Shown: piece by piece, positions 40,252 through 49,859 of the stretch | How positions within the stretch are numbered: position 1 is the stretch's first letter | How the letters are laid out: each line of letters starts with the position of its first letter | The notes under the pieces: model-generated | Database searches by the model: none | Told to the model about the DNA's origin: nothing | Seen by the model: the letters and a program-made list of their open reading frames with translations, nothing else | Assembly: GCA_046350115.1 (NCBI GenBank) | Contig: JAXMAZ010000002.1 | Coordinates: forward strand, 496,001 to 560,000 | DNA from: JAXMAZ01 sp046350115 | Lineage (GTDB): Bacteria; Planctomycetota; Planctomycetia; Gemmatales; Gemmataceae | Reading direction: 5' to 3' | DNA length: 64,000 nt | Translations under genes and position numbers: made by a program

Positions 40252-42110
40252 ATGAGCGGGCCTCCAGGACGTTTCACCGCTGGTCGGGGCCGCGTGGCGG
40301 GACTTCCGCCGGGCCTGGGTCAGCCTGGTCGCCTACGAGGCCGGGTTCAAACTCCTCGAAACCTGGCTGATCGCCCCGGTCATCGCGGTCGGCCTGTCCG
40401 GCGTCCTGTCCGGGCGGGCACGACGCGGTGAGCAACCGGGATCTGCTCGCCTTCCTGCTCACGCCGACCGGGGGCTTTACGCCGCCCTCGTCGGGACGGC
40501 GGCCGTCGTCCTGCTGCTCGTCGAGCAGGCCGGGGTGATGGCCCTCGCCGACAGGGCCGGCGGGCGGCCGGCCGACGGTCCGGCGGGCCGTGCTGGCCGG
40601 ACCCGCGGCCGCTGCTGCGAGTGACCCACCTCGGGGCCGTCCAGGTGGCGGTCCTGGCCTTGACCCTCCCCGTTCGTCCTGTCGGCGGCTGCCGTGTACG
40701 GCCTCCTGTTGTCGGCCCACGACATCAACTACTACCTGGCGGACCGGCCGCCGGCCTTTTGGCTCGCGGTGGGGGTCGGGGCCGTCCTCGGGCTGGCGGC
40801 CGTGGTGGCCGGGACGGCGTTGTACGTCCGGTGGGCGTTCGCCCTGCCCGTCCTCCTGTTCGAGCGACACCCGCCGGTGCGGCCATCCGCGCCAGCCGCG
40901 AGCGGGTGCGCGGGGCGGGCTGGCGGGTCGGCACGGTCCTCGTCGGCTGGCAGCTCGTCAGCCTCCTGCTCGGGGCGACCGTGCAGGCGGGCGTCCGGTC
41001 CGTCGCTGCGGTCGTGCTGGAACAGACCGGGGACAGGCCGGCGGTCGTGCTCGCCCTCCTTGCCGTCCAGGAGGGCTGCTCGCCGCCGTGGCGTTCGTCG
41101 CCGTCGTCGGGTTGGCCCTGCTCACCCGCCGCCTCTATCTCGCCCGGAGCGAACAGCTCGCCGCCGGCCGCCCGGGCGGGGCGGGCTGGAGCCGCCCTCG
41201 GCCGCCGCCCCGGCATGGGCAAAGGGGCTGGCGGGCCTGCTCGTGGCGGCCGGCCTGCTCGTCCCGCTGGCCGCGTGGGTCGACCTGCCGCGACGGCTGG
41301 CGGCCCGCCCACCGGTCCGGGTGACGGCCCACCGCGGGCACTCCAAGGCGGCCCCCGAGAACACCCTCAGCGCGGTCCGCAAGGCGATCGAGAGCGGGGC
41401 CGATTACGCCGAGATCGACGTGCAACTGACGGCCGACGGGGCAGCCGTTCTGCTCCACGACCGCGACCTGAAGCGGGTGGCCGGCGACCCGCGGCGGATC
41501 GACGACGTCACCCTGGCGGACGCCGGCCGCTCGATGTGGGCGGGTGGTTCGGCCCGGCGTTCGCCGGCGAGCCGCGTCCCCACCCTCGCCGAGGTGATCG
41601 ACCTGGCCCGCGGGCCGGATCAAGCTGAACATCGAGCTGAAGTTCTACGGCCCCGATCTCCGGCTCGCCCGGGAGGTGGCCTGGGTGGTGGCCGCGAAGG
41701 GGTTCGCGGCCGACTGCCTGGTCACGTCCTTCCGCCACGACGCCCTGGTGGAAGTCCGGCGGGCCAGCCCGGGCGTGCGGACGGGGCTGATCGTCGCCGC
41801 CGCCGTCGGGGACGTGACCCGGCTGGAGGGCGACGCGCTCAGCGTCCGGGCGGACTGGCTGACCGACGACCTGCTGCGCCAGGCCCACCGCCGCGGGATG
41901 GAGGTCCACGTCTGGACGGTGGACGACGAGCGGCAGATGGTCCGGCTGATGAAGCGGGGGTGGACAACGTCATCACCGGCCAGCCCGACCTGGCGGTCCG
42001 CGTCCGGGACGAGTGGGCCGGGCGGACGGGGGCGGAGCGGCTGGCACTGGCCGCACGCGTCCTGCTCGGCCTCGCCCCCGACCCGGCCGGGTCGGCCCGT
42101 CACCGCGTCA
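40252..42110 (+). pseudogene. Membrane-anchored glycerophosphodiester phosphodiesterase, many frameshifts
   Basis: Read across all three frames this gives one protein of about 620 residues. An N-terminal GPDPase membrane domain (AAWRDFRRAWVSLVAYEAGF, several hydrophobic helices, LYVRWAFALPVLLFE) is followed by a GDPD TIM-barrel: VTAHRGHSKAAPENTLSAV, YAEIDVQLTADG, VLLHDRDLKRVAG, KLNIELKFYG and VHVWTVDDERQM, with catalytic His/Arg/Glu present. It hydrolyses glycerophosphodiesters to glycerol-3-phosphate in related proteins. About a dozen frame changes occur (first at ~40261, then 40415, 40480, 40570 and on to ~41960), but no conserved motif is destroyed. The end near 42110 is approximate because the frame runs into a repeat. 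Confidence 0.7.
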
Positions 42111-42159
42111 GCGGGAGTAGCGGAACCCAAACTCACACTGAGGCACCACACGGGACGCG

Positions 42160-42330
42160 GTTGTGTCTCCGTTTGGGGGACGGTCCCCCCCTTGTGGGGG
42201 AGGGTGAGGGTGGGGGTCGGGACTCCCTACCCGTCCGGAGGCTCGGGCGTGGCAGGCCGTCCTTACCCCCCACTCCCTCACCTCCCCACAAGGGGGAGGG
42301 GACCAAACTGAGACACGACCCGAGACGCCG
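42160..42330. repeat. MITE-like imperfect inverted repeat
   Basis: The left arm, about 42160-42222 (GTGTCTCCGTTTGGGGGACG..., CCCCTTGTGGGGGAGGGTGA), and the right arm, about 42262-42330 (CACCTCCCCACAAGGGGGAG, GACCAAACTGAGACACGACC), are imperfect reverse complements over some 60 bases, with a ~40-base centre. There is no coding content. It could be a non-autonomous miniature element or a REP-type hairpin between GDPD and the amidohydrolase gene. Confidence 0.65.
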
Positions 42331-42402
42331 GCCGATGGCATTCCGGGCCGGTCTGTGGTATAACCCGTCGCCTCTCATCCCCGTTCCGCCGGGCCGACCG
42401 CC

Positions 42403-45400
42403 ATGACACTCCGTCGTACCCTCGTCCCGCTCGCGCTCGTGCTGCTGCCCGCGGTAGCCGCCGCTCAGACGCCGGCCCGGCTGCGGCCCACCTGCTACGC
42501 CATCACCGGCGCCCGCGTCGTGGTCGAACCCGGCACCGTACTGCCGAAGGCGACCGTCGTCGTCCGCGACGGGCTGATCGTCGCCGTCGGTCCGGACGAG
42601 CCGGTGCCGCCAGATGCGGCCGTGACCGATGGGAAGGGGCTGACCGTCTACCCCGGGTTCATCGACGCGGGCAGTCCGCGGGGGTACGACGCCACCGTCC
42701 GCCGGTCGGCCGCCGGGCCGCCGGCGGTCGAGGACATGGCCGCCGACCCGCTGATCGCCACCAAGCCGGACAACCGCAAGGGGCTGACCCCGGAGTTCGC
42801 CGTCCAGACCGCCCTCAAGCTGGACGAGGAGGCGGTCAACCCGTGGCGGCGGGTCGGGTTCACCGCCCACCTGGTGACGCCGGACGGCGGGTTCCTGCCC
42901 GGCAGCAGCGCCCTCGTCAGCCTGAGCGGGGCCACGCCGCGGGACGCGATCCTGGTAGCGCCGGTCGCCCAGCACTGCGCGATGCGGTCGCTGGTCGGGG
43001 TGCCGGAGTACCCGACCGCCCTCATGGGGGTGGTCGCCCACACCCGGCAGACGTTCCTCGACGCCGGCTGGCTGAAGCGGCAACAGACCGCCTACGAGAG
43101 CCGCGGGCGGACCGGGCGGCGGCCGTCGTCCGACCCGTCGCTGGAGGCGCTGTGGCCGGCCCTGGACGGCAAGCTGCCGGTCGCCTTCGAGGCCGACACC
43201 GCGGACCAGATTCACCGGGCGCTCGACTTCGCCGCCGAGTTCAAGCTGACCCCGGTGATCGTCGGCGGCCGGCACGCCTACAAGGTGGCCGACCGGCTCA
43301 AGGCCGGGCACGTCCCAGTGATCCTGCGGCTCGACTTCACCGAGCCGACCGACCGCGAGGGGGAACAGCCGGTGCGGGTCCGGGAGGACCGGGAGCGGCT
43401 GCGGAAGGAGGAGGTGGCGAACGCCGGTCAGTTGCACGAGGCCGGAGTGCGGTTCGCGTTCATGACCAACGGGCTGACGGCGGACAAGTTCCGCGAGTCG
43501 ATCCGCAAGGTGATCGCCGCCGGGCTGCCGGCCGACGCCGCACTGGCCGCCCTGACCCGGCACGCGGCCGGCATCCTCGGGGCGGCGACCCAGGTCGGCA
43601 AGGTGAAGCCGGGGCTGGCCGCACACCTGCTCGTCACCGACGGCGACTTCCACGCCGAGCGGACCAAGTACCTGTGGGCGTTCGCCGACGGGGTTCGGTT
43701 CGACCTGACCGTCGAGCCGCTAACCGCCGCCGGTCCGACCGAGGGCGGGTCGGCCGATCCGGCGGCGCCGGTCCGCAAGGGTAAGGGCAAGGGGCCGCGT
43801 ACGACCGACCCCGAGCCGGCCGCCCCGGTCGCCAAGAAGGGGCCGGGCGGGTTCGGCGGCGGGGGCGGCGGGAAGGGGCCGAACCGGACCACGCCGCCGG
43901 TCGCCGGGATGGCGATGCGGGCGCTGGTGCCGGTGCTCGACGCCGTCGAGCCGATGCTGTCCGAGACCGAGGCCGACCGGCTGCAAAAGGCCAAGACCGG
44001 TGGCAACGTGCTGATCCGCGGGGCGACCGTCGTCACCGTCAGCGGCAAGACGCTGCCGAAGGCGGACATTCTGGTCAAAGGCGGGAAGATCGCCGAGATC
44101 GGCCCGGACCTGACCGCCCCGGGCGGGGTCACCGTGATCGACGCGGCCGGCCTGTTCGTCATGCCGGGGATCATCGACACGCACTCGCACTTCGCCATCA
44201 GCGGCGGGGTGAACGAGTCGTCCCTGTCGGTGGTCCCCGAGGTCCGGGTGAAGGACGTGATCGACTCCGAGGACGTGCAGATCTACCGCGCCCTCGGCGG
44301 CGGCGTGACGACCGCCCGCCTGCTGCACGGCAGCGCGGACGTGATCGGCGGGCAGGACGCGGTGCTGAAGATGAAGTACGGCCGGCCGGCGACCGAGTTG
44401 GTCGTGACCGGACCGCGGGGGGTGAAGTTCGCCCTCGGGGAAAACGTCAAGCGGACCGACGGCCGGTTCCCGAACAGCCGGCTCGGGGTGGAGGCGGTGC
44501 TCGTCCGGGCGTTCACCGAGGCCCGCGAGTACCGCAAGCAGTGGGCCGACTACGAGCGGCGGAAGAACAGCCCGGACGCCCCGCCGGAACCCCGCCGCGA
44601 CCTGCGGCTGGAGGCACTGGCCGACGTGCTGGCCGGCGACCTGCGGATTCACAGCCACTGCTACCGGGCGGACGAAATCCTCATGCTCCTGCGGGTGGCG
44701 GACCGGTTCGGGGTGAAGGTGCGGTCGCTGCAACACGTCCTGGAAGGGTACAAGGTGGCCCCGGAGATCGCCGCCCACGGGGCCAGCGTCAGCCTGTTCA
44801 GCGACTGGTGGGCGTACAAGATCGAGGCGTTCGACGCCATCCCGTTTGCGGCCAAGCTGCTGCACGACGCCGGGGCCAATGTCTGCCTGAAGTCGGACGA
44901 CAACGAGCTGATGCGGCACCTGTATCAAGAGGCCGCGAAGCTGGTCAAGTACGGCGGGCTGTCCCCGGACGAGGCGCTCAAAACGATCACCCTGAACCCG
45001 GCCAAGCAGCTCGGGCTGGACGGTCGGATCGGCAGCATCGAGGTGGGCAAGGACGCCGACCTGGCGATCTTCACCGGCCACCCGCTGAACGCCTACAGCC
45101 GGTGCGAGATGACGCTCGTCGAGGGCGAGGTGTTCTTCCGTCGGGCAGACAAGCTGGTGCCGTTCCCGCCGGCGAAGGCCGGGCCGGCCCCGATCGTGGC
45201 GAAGTTCGAGCCGATCCCGGACAGGCCCGGCGCCCCGTACCTGATCCGCGGGGCGACGGTCCACCCGCCGGGCCAGCCGGCGTTCGTCGGGTCGGTGCTG
45301 GTGACGGGCAACAAGATCACCAAGGTGTTCCGCAACGGGCCGGGCGAGGGGCCGGAGGGCACCCGCATCGTGGAGGCGACCGGCCGGCACCTGTACCCGG

Positions 45401-46482
45401 GGATGATCGACGCCGGCACCATCCTCGGGCTGGTCGAGATCGACTCGGCGACCGAGACGAACGACTCCCGGGACGGCGGCGACTTCCAGCCGGACCTGCG
45501 GGCGTCGGCCGGCATCAACCCGGACTCGGAGCTGATCCCGGTGACACGGGCGAACGGGGTGACGACCGTCGTCACCCGGCCGACCGGGTCGCTGGTGGCG
45601 GGGCAGGGGGCGCTCATCAACCTGGCCGGGTGGGTGCCGGCCGAGATGGTGGTCGTCGATCCGCTGGCTTTGTGTGTCACGTACCCCGGGGAGCCGGCCG
45701 GCCGCGGGTTCTTCGGCCCGCCCGGTGGCCAGCGGGGGGAAACGCCGGCCGCCCGCCGTGCCCGGGAGGAGAAGCTGACCCGGCTGAAGGAGCTGTTCGA
45801 GCAGGCCCGGCGGTACGACGCCGTGAAGAAAGCGGACCCGTCCACCCCGCCGAACCCGCGGCTAGATGCCCTCGTCCCCTACGCCCGGCGGGAGAAGCCG
45901 GTGATGATCACCGCCGACCGGAAGGCGGACATCCTTGCGGCCTTGAAGCTGGCCGACGACCTGAAGGTGAAGATGATCCTGAGCGGCGGGAGCGAGGCGT
46001 GGAAGGTGCCGGCCGAGCTGACCAAGCGGGACGTGCCGGTCATCCTCGGGCCGGTGATGACGGTGCCCCGAGAGCCGGGGGAGCGGTACGACGCCAACTA
46101 CACGGCGGCGGCCAAGCTGCACCAGGCCGGGGTGAAGTTCTGCATCCGGTCGGCCGGGTCGAACAACACCCGCAACCTGCCGTATGAGGCGGCGATGGCC
46201 GTGTCCTACGGGTTGCCGCCGGAGGAGGGGTTGAAGGCGGTCACGTTGTCTCCGGCCGAGATCCTCGGGGTGGCGGACCAGTTCGGCACCGTCGCCGCGG
46301 GCAAGCGGGCGAACCTGGTGCTGACCAACGGCGACTTGTTGCAGCCGTCCACACAGGTACTGTCGGTGTTCGTGGACGGCCGGCCGCACGAACCGACCAG
46401 CAAGCAGACCCGGCTGTACGACCGCTACCGCCAGCGGCTGGCCGGGGCCACCCTGCCGGCTAGCGACCCGGGCCGGCCGTGA
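42403..46482 (+). CDS. Exported triple-module amidohydrolase
   Basis: A 1,359-residue protein with signal peptide MTLRRTLVPLALVLLPAVAAAQ. Three imidazolonepropionase-like amidohydrolase modules lie in tandem, each opening with a composite beta-sandwich signature: ITGARVVVEPGTVLPKATVVV (~29), IRGATVVTVSGKTLPKADIL (~537) and IRGATVHPPGQPAFVGSVLV (~947). Only the middle module keeps the metal-binding HxH (GIIDTHSHFAI, ~592), with HSHCYRADEILMLL and SLQHVLEGYKV. The first and third read YPGFIDAGSP and YPGMIDAGTI, so they lack the HxH and are probably non-catalytic. A Gly-rich linker (KKGPGGFGGGGGGKG) joins modules 1 and 2. A periplasmic hydrolase of unknown substrate; no clear ribosome site. Confidence 0.85.
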   Translation: MTLRRTLVPLALVLLPAVAAAQTPARLRPTCYAITGARVVVEPGTVLPKATVVVRDGLIVAVGPDEPVPPDAAVTDGKGLTVYPGFIDAGSPRGYDATVRRSAAGPPAVEDMAADPLIATKPDNRKGLTPEFAVQTALKLDEEAVNPWRRVGFTAHLVTPDGGFLPGSSALVSLSGATPRDAILVAPVAQHCAMRSLVGVPEYPTALMGVVAHTRQTFLDAGWLKRQQTAYESRGRTGRRPSSDPSLEALWPALDGKLPVAFEADTADQIHRALDFAAEFKLTPVIVGGRHAYKVADRLKAGHVPVILRLDFTEPTDREGEQPVRVREDRERLRKEEVANAGQLHEAGVRFAFMTNGLTADKFRESIRKVIAAGLPADAALAALTRHAAGILGAATQVGKVKPGLAAHLLVTDGDFHAERTKYLWAFADGVRFDLTVEPLTAAGPTEGGSADPAAPVRKGKGKGPRTTDPEPAAPVAKKGPGGFGGGGGGKGPNRTTPPVAGMAMRALVPVLDAVEPMLSETEADRLQKAKTGGNVLIRGATVVTVSGKTLPKADILVKGGKIAEIGPDLTAPGGVTVIDAAGLFVMPGIIDTHSHFAISGGVNESSLSVVPEVRVKDVIDSEDVQIYRALGGGVTTARLLHGSADVIGGQDAVLKMKYGRPATELVVTGPRGVKFALGENVKRTDGRFPNSRLGVEAVLVRAFTEAREYRKQWADYERRKNSPDAPPEPRRDLRLEALADVLAGDLRIHSHCYRADEILMLLRVADRFGVKVRSLQHVLEGYKVAPEIAAHGASVSLFSDWWAYKIEAFDAIPFAAKLLHDAGANVCLKSDDNELMRHLYQEAAKLVKYGGLSPDEALKTITLNPAKQLGLDGRIGSIEVGKDADLAIFTGHPLNAYSRCEMTLVEGEVFFRRADKLVPFPPAKAGPAPIVAKFEPIPDRPGAPYLIRGATVHPPGQPAFVGSVLVTGNKITKVFRNGPGEGPEGTRIVEATGRHLYPGMIDAGTILGLVEIDSATETNDSRDGGDFQPDLRASAGINPDSELIPVTRANGVTTVVTRPTGSLVAGQGALINLAGWVPAEMVVVDPLALCVTYPGEPAGRGFFGPPGGQRGETPAARRAREEKLTRLKELFEQARRYDAVKKADPSTPPNPRLDALVPYARREKPVMITADRKADILAALKLADDLKVKMILSGGSEAWKVPAELTKRDVPVILGPVMTVPREPGERYDANYTAAAKLHQAGVKFCIRSAGSNNTRNLPYEAAMAVSYGLPPEEGLKAVTLSPAEILGVADQFGTVAAGKRANLVLTNGDLLQPSTQVLSVFVDGRPHEPTSKQTRLYDRYRQRLAGATLPASDPGRP

Positions 46483-46513
46483 CGCAGAGACCGCTCTGCT
46501 CTGTTGAAGTCCT

Positions 46514-46578
46514 GGCGGGCCGGGGGCGTCAGCCCCCGGGTTGGAGCCTTCACCGGGGGCTGACGCCCCCGGCCCGCC
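46514..46578. terminator. 26-bp perfect inverted repeat between convergent genes
   Basis: The arms 46514-46539 (GGCGGGCCGGGGGCGTCAGC...) and 46553-46578 pair perfectly around a 13-base loop. It lies between the stops of the amidohydrolase (+) and cytochrome (-) genes, so it may end transcription from both sides, although there is no U tract. The GGGGGCGTCAGCCCCC core is also typical of dispersed REP units. Confidence 0.7.
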
Positions 46579-46675
46579 CGGGAATGGAAGGGGTTTCTGC
46601 AGAGCAAGCCAACACATTTAACGAGCGGGCCGGGGCCGTCGGCTGCCCCAGCCCGTTTCCCCAAGCCCGGGCGAC

Positions 46676-47623
46676 TCAGGGGGCCAGGGTTGTCGCCGAC
46701 GCGGCCGGCGCCAGCGACCGGACGTAATGAACCAGGTCACAGATGTCGTCCGGCTTCAGGGTGGTGCTGGCCGGCATCGGGGTGCCCGGCATCCCGACCA
46801 GGATGCGGGTGTAGAGTCGCTCCGGCGTGCCGCCCCCCTTGTACATCCCCTTCGACAGATCCCGGGGCCGGGTCGGGGTGCCGTCGTCGTTCTTCAGGTC
46901 TTTGACCTGCGGCCCGTCGCCGCGCCCGGCCGGGCCGTGGCACGACGCGCACGTCAGTTGGTACACCTTCTGCCCGCGGGCGACCGCCTCGGGCGTCGCG
47001 GGCGGGAACGGGCCGGGGCCGCTCACCACCTGGCCCGGGCTGAGCTGGCGGCCCACCAGCCCGTGGATCACCTCGGGGTCCAGGCCGCCGGCCTGGTCGG
47101 CCTTGCGGTTGATCCGCTGGTACAGCCCGGCCAGGGCGAGCTGGCGGACGTGGCCGAGCACGGCCCCCAACTCGGCGTCGGACAGGTGGTCGAACTTCGG
47201 CATCGCGGACCCGGGGATGCCGTTGCGGATGACGAACAGCAGGTCGTCGTCGGTGGCCACTCCGTTCGCCGTAGTGGGCAGCCGGAACTGGTCCTCCCCG
47301 AACCGCCGGGCGGGCGGGTCGAGCAGGGCGCTGGCAGGCCCGTCCGCCTGACCGGCCTTGCCGTGGCAGCGGGCGCAATTCTCCAGGTACAGGGCGGCCC
47401 CGTCCGGGGCGCGGCCGGAAGCCGGGCCGGCCGGCGACGGCTGGGCCGCGTAGTAGCCCACGGCGGCGGCCCACACGGCGGCGGCGGCCAGCACCGGCAC
47501 GGCGATCACGGCGGCCTGTTGCCAGCGGGGCATCCCGCCCGAGGCGGTGGGCGGCTGTGGGGCGGCGGGGGGTGGGGCCGTCACGCGGACGGCGGCCGGT
47601 CCAGGGGTGATGGCGGTCGGCAT
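46676..47623 (-). CDS. Membrane-anchored diheme cytochrome c of the nos cluster
   Basis: A 315-residue protein. The N-terminus is Pro/Ala-rich, then one membrane anchor (AAVIAVPVLAAAAVWAAAVGYY, ~36-57). There are two class I cytochrome c domains with heme sites CARCHGK (~81) and CASCHGP (~223). Axial Met candidates are GIPGSAMPKF and GMPGTPMPAS. It probably feeds electrons to NosZ from the quinol side in the periplasm. It is the last gene of the minus-strand nos operon, 61 bases after the lipoprotein gene. Similar monoheme or diheme cytochromes accompany clade II nosZ in other bacteria. Confidence 0.85.
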   Translation of the reverse strand: MPTAITPGPAAVRVTAPPPAAPQPPTASGGMPRWQQAAVIAVPVLAAAAVWAAAVGYYAAQPSPAGPASGRAPDGAALYLENCARCHGKAGQADGPASALLDPPARRFGEDQFRLPTTANGVATDDDLLFVIRNGIPGSAMPKFDHLSDAELGAVLGHVRQLALAGLYQRINRKADQAGGLDPEVIHGLVGRQLSPGQVVSGPGPFPPATPEAVARGQKVYQLTCASCHGPAGRGDGPQVKDLKNDDGTPTRPRDLSKGMYKGGGTPERLYTRILVGMPGTPMPASTTLKPDDICDLVHYVRSLAPAASATTLAP

Positions 47624-47642
47624 GGGTCGGGTGTCCTCTACA

Positions 47643-47674
47643 CCGGCGGCCGGGTGTACGGCTCCGGCCGCCGG
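47643..47674 (-). promoter_or_regulatory. Intergenic hairpin before the cytochrome gene
   Basis: A perfect 10-bp stem (CCGGCGGCCG at 47643-47652, CGGCCGCCGG at 47665-47674) with a 12-base loop in the 61-base gap between two nos-operon genes. It could stabilise processed mRNA ends or partially attenuate transcription; the role is inferred from position. Confidence 0.45.
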
Positions 47675-47684
47675 CAGGTGGGGC

Positions 47685-48557
47685 TTACTTGGCCTCGAAC
47701 GTGAAATCGGCGGTCTGAACCCCGCCCTCCTTGACGGTGATCTCCTTCGACTGCTTGCCGAGCTTCTCGTGCCACGCCTCCAGCTTGTACGTCCCGGGCG
47801 GCAGCTTCGGGATGGTGAACCGGCCGTCCGCCCCGGTCACGGCGAAGAACGGGTGCGGGATGACGTGGATCACCCCGCCCATCCAGAAGTGGACGTCGCA
47901 CTTCAGCTTCATCCCGACCTCGGCCGCGTCGAACTTCACCTTCATGCTGTCCCCGGGTTTCGGCAGGTTGCGGTTGAACGCCGGGTTCACCACCGCCTCG
48001 CACCGGACGTTGTGCAGGACCGGGTCGCTGTTCCGGATGTCCACCTCCTGCCCCTCCTGGACGGCGACCACGTGCGGGGTGAAGACGCACCCCTTCTGGT
48101 CCAGCACCACCGGCGGGCCGGGCGGGTACGAGCCGGGCACCTTGCCGGCGACGCGGACCAGCACCCACTGGACCGAGCGGTCGCTGCCGACCACCAGGCT
48201 GTCGTCCGTCGGCGGGGTTTCGTGGTGCTCGTGGCACTTCTTCTCGGCCCCGAAGTTGATCGGCTTCCGCTTCGGCGGCTCCCCGTTGTAGCTGACCCGG
48301 CCGACCAGTGTGCCGGCCCCGGCGGTCGGTTTGATGTCGGGCGGCGTCGTCGGGGCCGGGGTCGGGGCCGCGGCGGCGGTCGGGGCGGTGGCCGCTGGCT
48401 TCGGGGTCGTGTCGGCCGGCGGGCTGACGGCGTGCCCGCCCGCCTTGCCCGCGCCGGCCGGCGCGCTGGACGACCCGCCCCCGCACCCGAGCGGGGCCAA
48501 CAGGCCCAATACCGCGGCCCCTGCCGCCGTCCGCCACCATCGTTTGCCGGTCATCAT
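47685..48557 (-). CDS. Copper-protein-like lipoprotein (carboxypeptidase-regulatory/plastocyanin-like)
   Basis: A 290-residue protein. ATG 48557 follows GAGGAG. Lipobox LAPLGC with Cys25, then a ~60-residue Ala/Pro/Thr linker. The body has a GTLVGRVSYNGEPP strand, CHEHHETPP, and the possible type-1 copper ligands HNVRCE (~182) and CDVHFWM (~219). It ends with a carboxypeptidase-regulatory-like fold (VTGADGRFTIPKLPPGTYKLEAWHEKLG). The H...C-x-x-H-x-x-M order resembles plastocyanin-like proteins, so an electron-transfer or copper-handling role for N2O reduction is likely but not proven. It sits between nosL and the cytochrome gene. Confidence 0.7.
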   Translation of the reverse strand: MMTGKRWWRTAAGAAVLGLLAPLGCGGGSSSAPAGAGKAGGHAVSPPADTTPKPAATAPTAAAAPTPAPTTPPDIKPTAGAGTLVGRVSYNGEPPKRKPINFGAEKKCHEHHETPPTDDSLVVGSDRSVQWVLVRVAGKVPGSYPPGPPVVLDQKGCVFTPHVVAVQEGQEVDIRNSDPVLHNVRCEAVVNPAFNRNLPKPGDSMKVKFDAAEVGMKLKCDVHFWMGGVIHVIPHPFFAVTGADGRFTIPKLPPGTYKLEAWHEKLGKQSKEITVKEGGVQTADFTFEAK

Positions 48558-48595
48558 CGGTCTCCTCACACGTGGAGTTACTGTCGTGCGGTCGC

Positions 48596-49030
48596 TCACC
48601 GGGACTCGGCGAGGAACGCGGAAAGGTCGTCGAAGCGGAGCGCCCGGCCGCCCCACTCCCGGGCCAGGGCGGCGGCTTCCTCCGGGGTCGCCACGGCCGC
48701 CAGCCCGGACCCCATCGGGGTCTGCAGCTTCGGGCCGTAGGCGTAGTGGGCGGCCCGGGCGTCGAGCCAGGCGTCGGCCTCGTACCCGCGGACCCACGCC
48801 TGCCGAACGTCGCCCGGGTGGTCGACCAGATGGGCGACCAGGCAGCACACGTCGTCGAACTTGAGGGCGTCCCCGGCGACGGTGGCGGCGGCGGCCGCGA
48901 ACCGCTTGTCGTTGACGATCATCCGGCACCGGGAACAGCTCTCGTGCCCGTACCGGACCGGCGGCGGCCCGTCCGCCCCGCACCCGGCCGCGGCCGTCGT
49001 CACCAGCGTGGTCAGGAGCCGGAGTCTCAT
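48596..49030 (-). CDS. nosL: NosL copper chaperone lipoprotein
   Basis: A 144-residue NosL. ATG 49030 overlaps the nosY stop by four bases (ATGA). Signal peptide with lipobox AAAGC (Cys17). The conserved CSRCRMIVND motif (~32-41), whose Cys/Met ligands bind Cu(I), and the C-terminal LKFDDVCCLVAHL and PMGSGLAAVATPEEA segments are typical. NosL delivers copper for the NosZ CuZ site together with NosDFY. Length and motifs fit the family. Confidence 0.9.
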   Translation of the reverse strand: MRLRLLTTLVTTAAAGCGADGPPPVRYGHESCSRCRMIVNDKRFAAAAATVAGDALKFDDVCCLVAHLVDHPGDVRQAWVRGYEADAWLDARAAHYAYGPKLQTPMGSGLAAVATPEEAAALAREWGGRALRFDDLSAFLAESR

Positions 49031-49857
49031 GACATCCCCCGCCTGCGGAACGCGACCAGGGCGACCCCGAGCGGGACCACCGCCCACGCCGCGAGAATGC
49101 CGACCAGCACCGGCCGCAGCCACCCGCCCAGCACGTCGGCCGCGTACACCCCGGCCGGGCCGAGCGTCTCCAGGTTGCCCTGGATGCCGTCCAGCACCAG
49201 CAGCTTGAACACCTGGGCCGGGTTGAGCAGCGACAGCCACAGCAGGGTCCGCGGGGACAGCTCCAGGACGACCGCCGTGCCCATCAGCCCCAGGTCGCTC
49301 AGCAGCACCGACACCAGCCAGAGGAACAGCCCGACCCCCAGGGCGGTCGGGGTCTTGCGGGTCAGGGTCGAGACGAGGAACCCGCCGCTCAGGTAGGCGA
49401 CGGCGAACAGGCAGGTGAACCCGACCAGCCGGGCGTACGCCCCGGCCTGGCTCCCCCCGCCGTAGTAGGTGATGACCAGGGCGGACAGGCCGAACCCGGC
49501 CAGCACGGTGGCCAGCAGGGCGGCGGTCAGCCCGACGAACTTGCCGAGCAGCACCTCGTCCAGGGTGATCGGCTGGGCCAGCAGGGTGTGCAGCGTCCCC
49601 TGCTCCCGCTCCCCGACCACGCTCGTCACCCCGACCACCAGGGCCATGAGGGGGACCACCACCATGACCAGGTTGAGCAGGCTGGCGGCGGTCCGGCCGA
49701 ACCCGGCCACCCCGATGTTCCCCAGCCCGGACATGCCGAGCAGGCTCAGCCCGAGGGCCATGCCGGCGAAGATAACGGCGAACACCAGGAACCAGCGGTT
49801 CCGCCGCGCCTCCCGGACCTCTTGCCCCGTGATGAGGGCCACGGCTCGCACGTCCAT
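49027..49857 (-). CDS. nosY: NosY ABC transporter permease
   Basis: A 276-residue ABC-2-type permease with six predicted membrane spans (WFLVFAVIFAGMALGLSLL, LLNLVMVVVPLMALVVGVTS, LTAALLATVLAGFGLSALVI, LVGFTCLFAVAYLSGGFLV, LGVGLFLWLVSVLLSDL and the last near the C-terminus). The coupling sequence VVGEREQGTLHTLLAQPI is typical of NosY. The ATG lies two bases after the stop of the NosD-NosF fusion, and the stop overlaps nosL. It forms the transmembrane part of the NosDFY complex for NosZ maturation. Confidence 0.9.
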   Translation of the reverse strand: MDVRAVALITGQEVREARRNRWFLVFAVIFAGMALGLSLLGMSGLGNIGVAGFGRTAASLLNLVMVVVPLMALVVGVTSVVGEREQGTLHTLLAQPITLDEVLLGKFVGLTAALLATVLAGFGLSALVITYYGGGSQAGAYARLVGFTCLFAVAYLSGGFLVSTLTRKTPTALGVGLFLWLVSVLLSDLGLMGTAVVLELSPRTLLWLSLLNPAQVFKLLVLDGIQGNLETLGPAGVYAADVLGGWLRPVLVGILAAWAVVPLGVALVAFRRRGMS

Positions 49858-49859
49858 CG

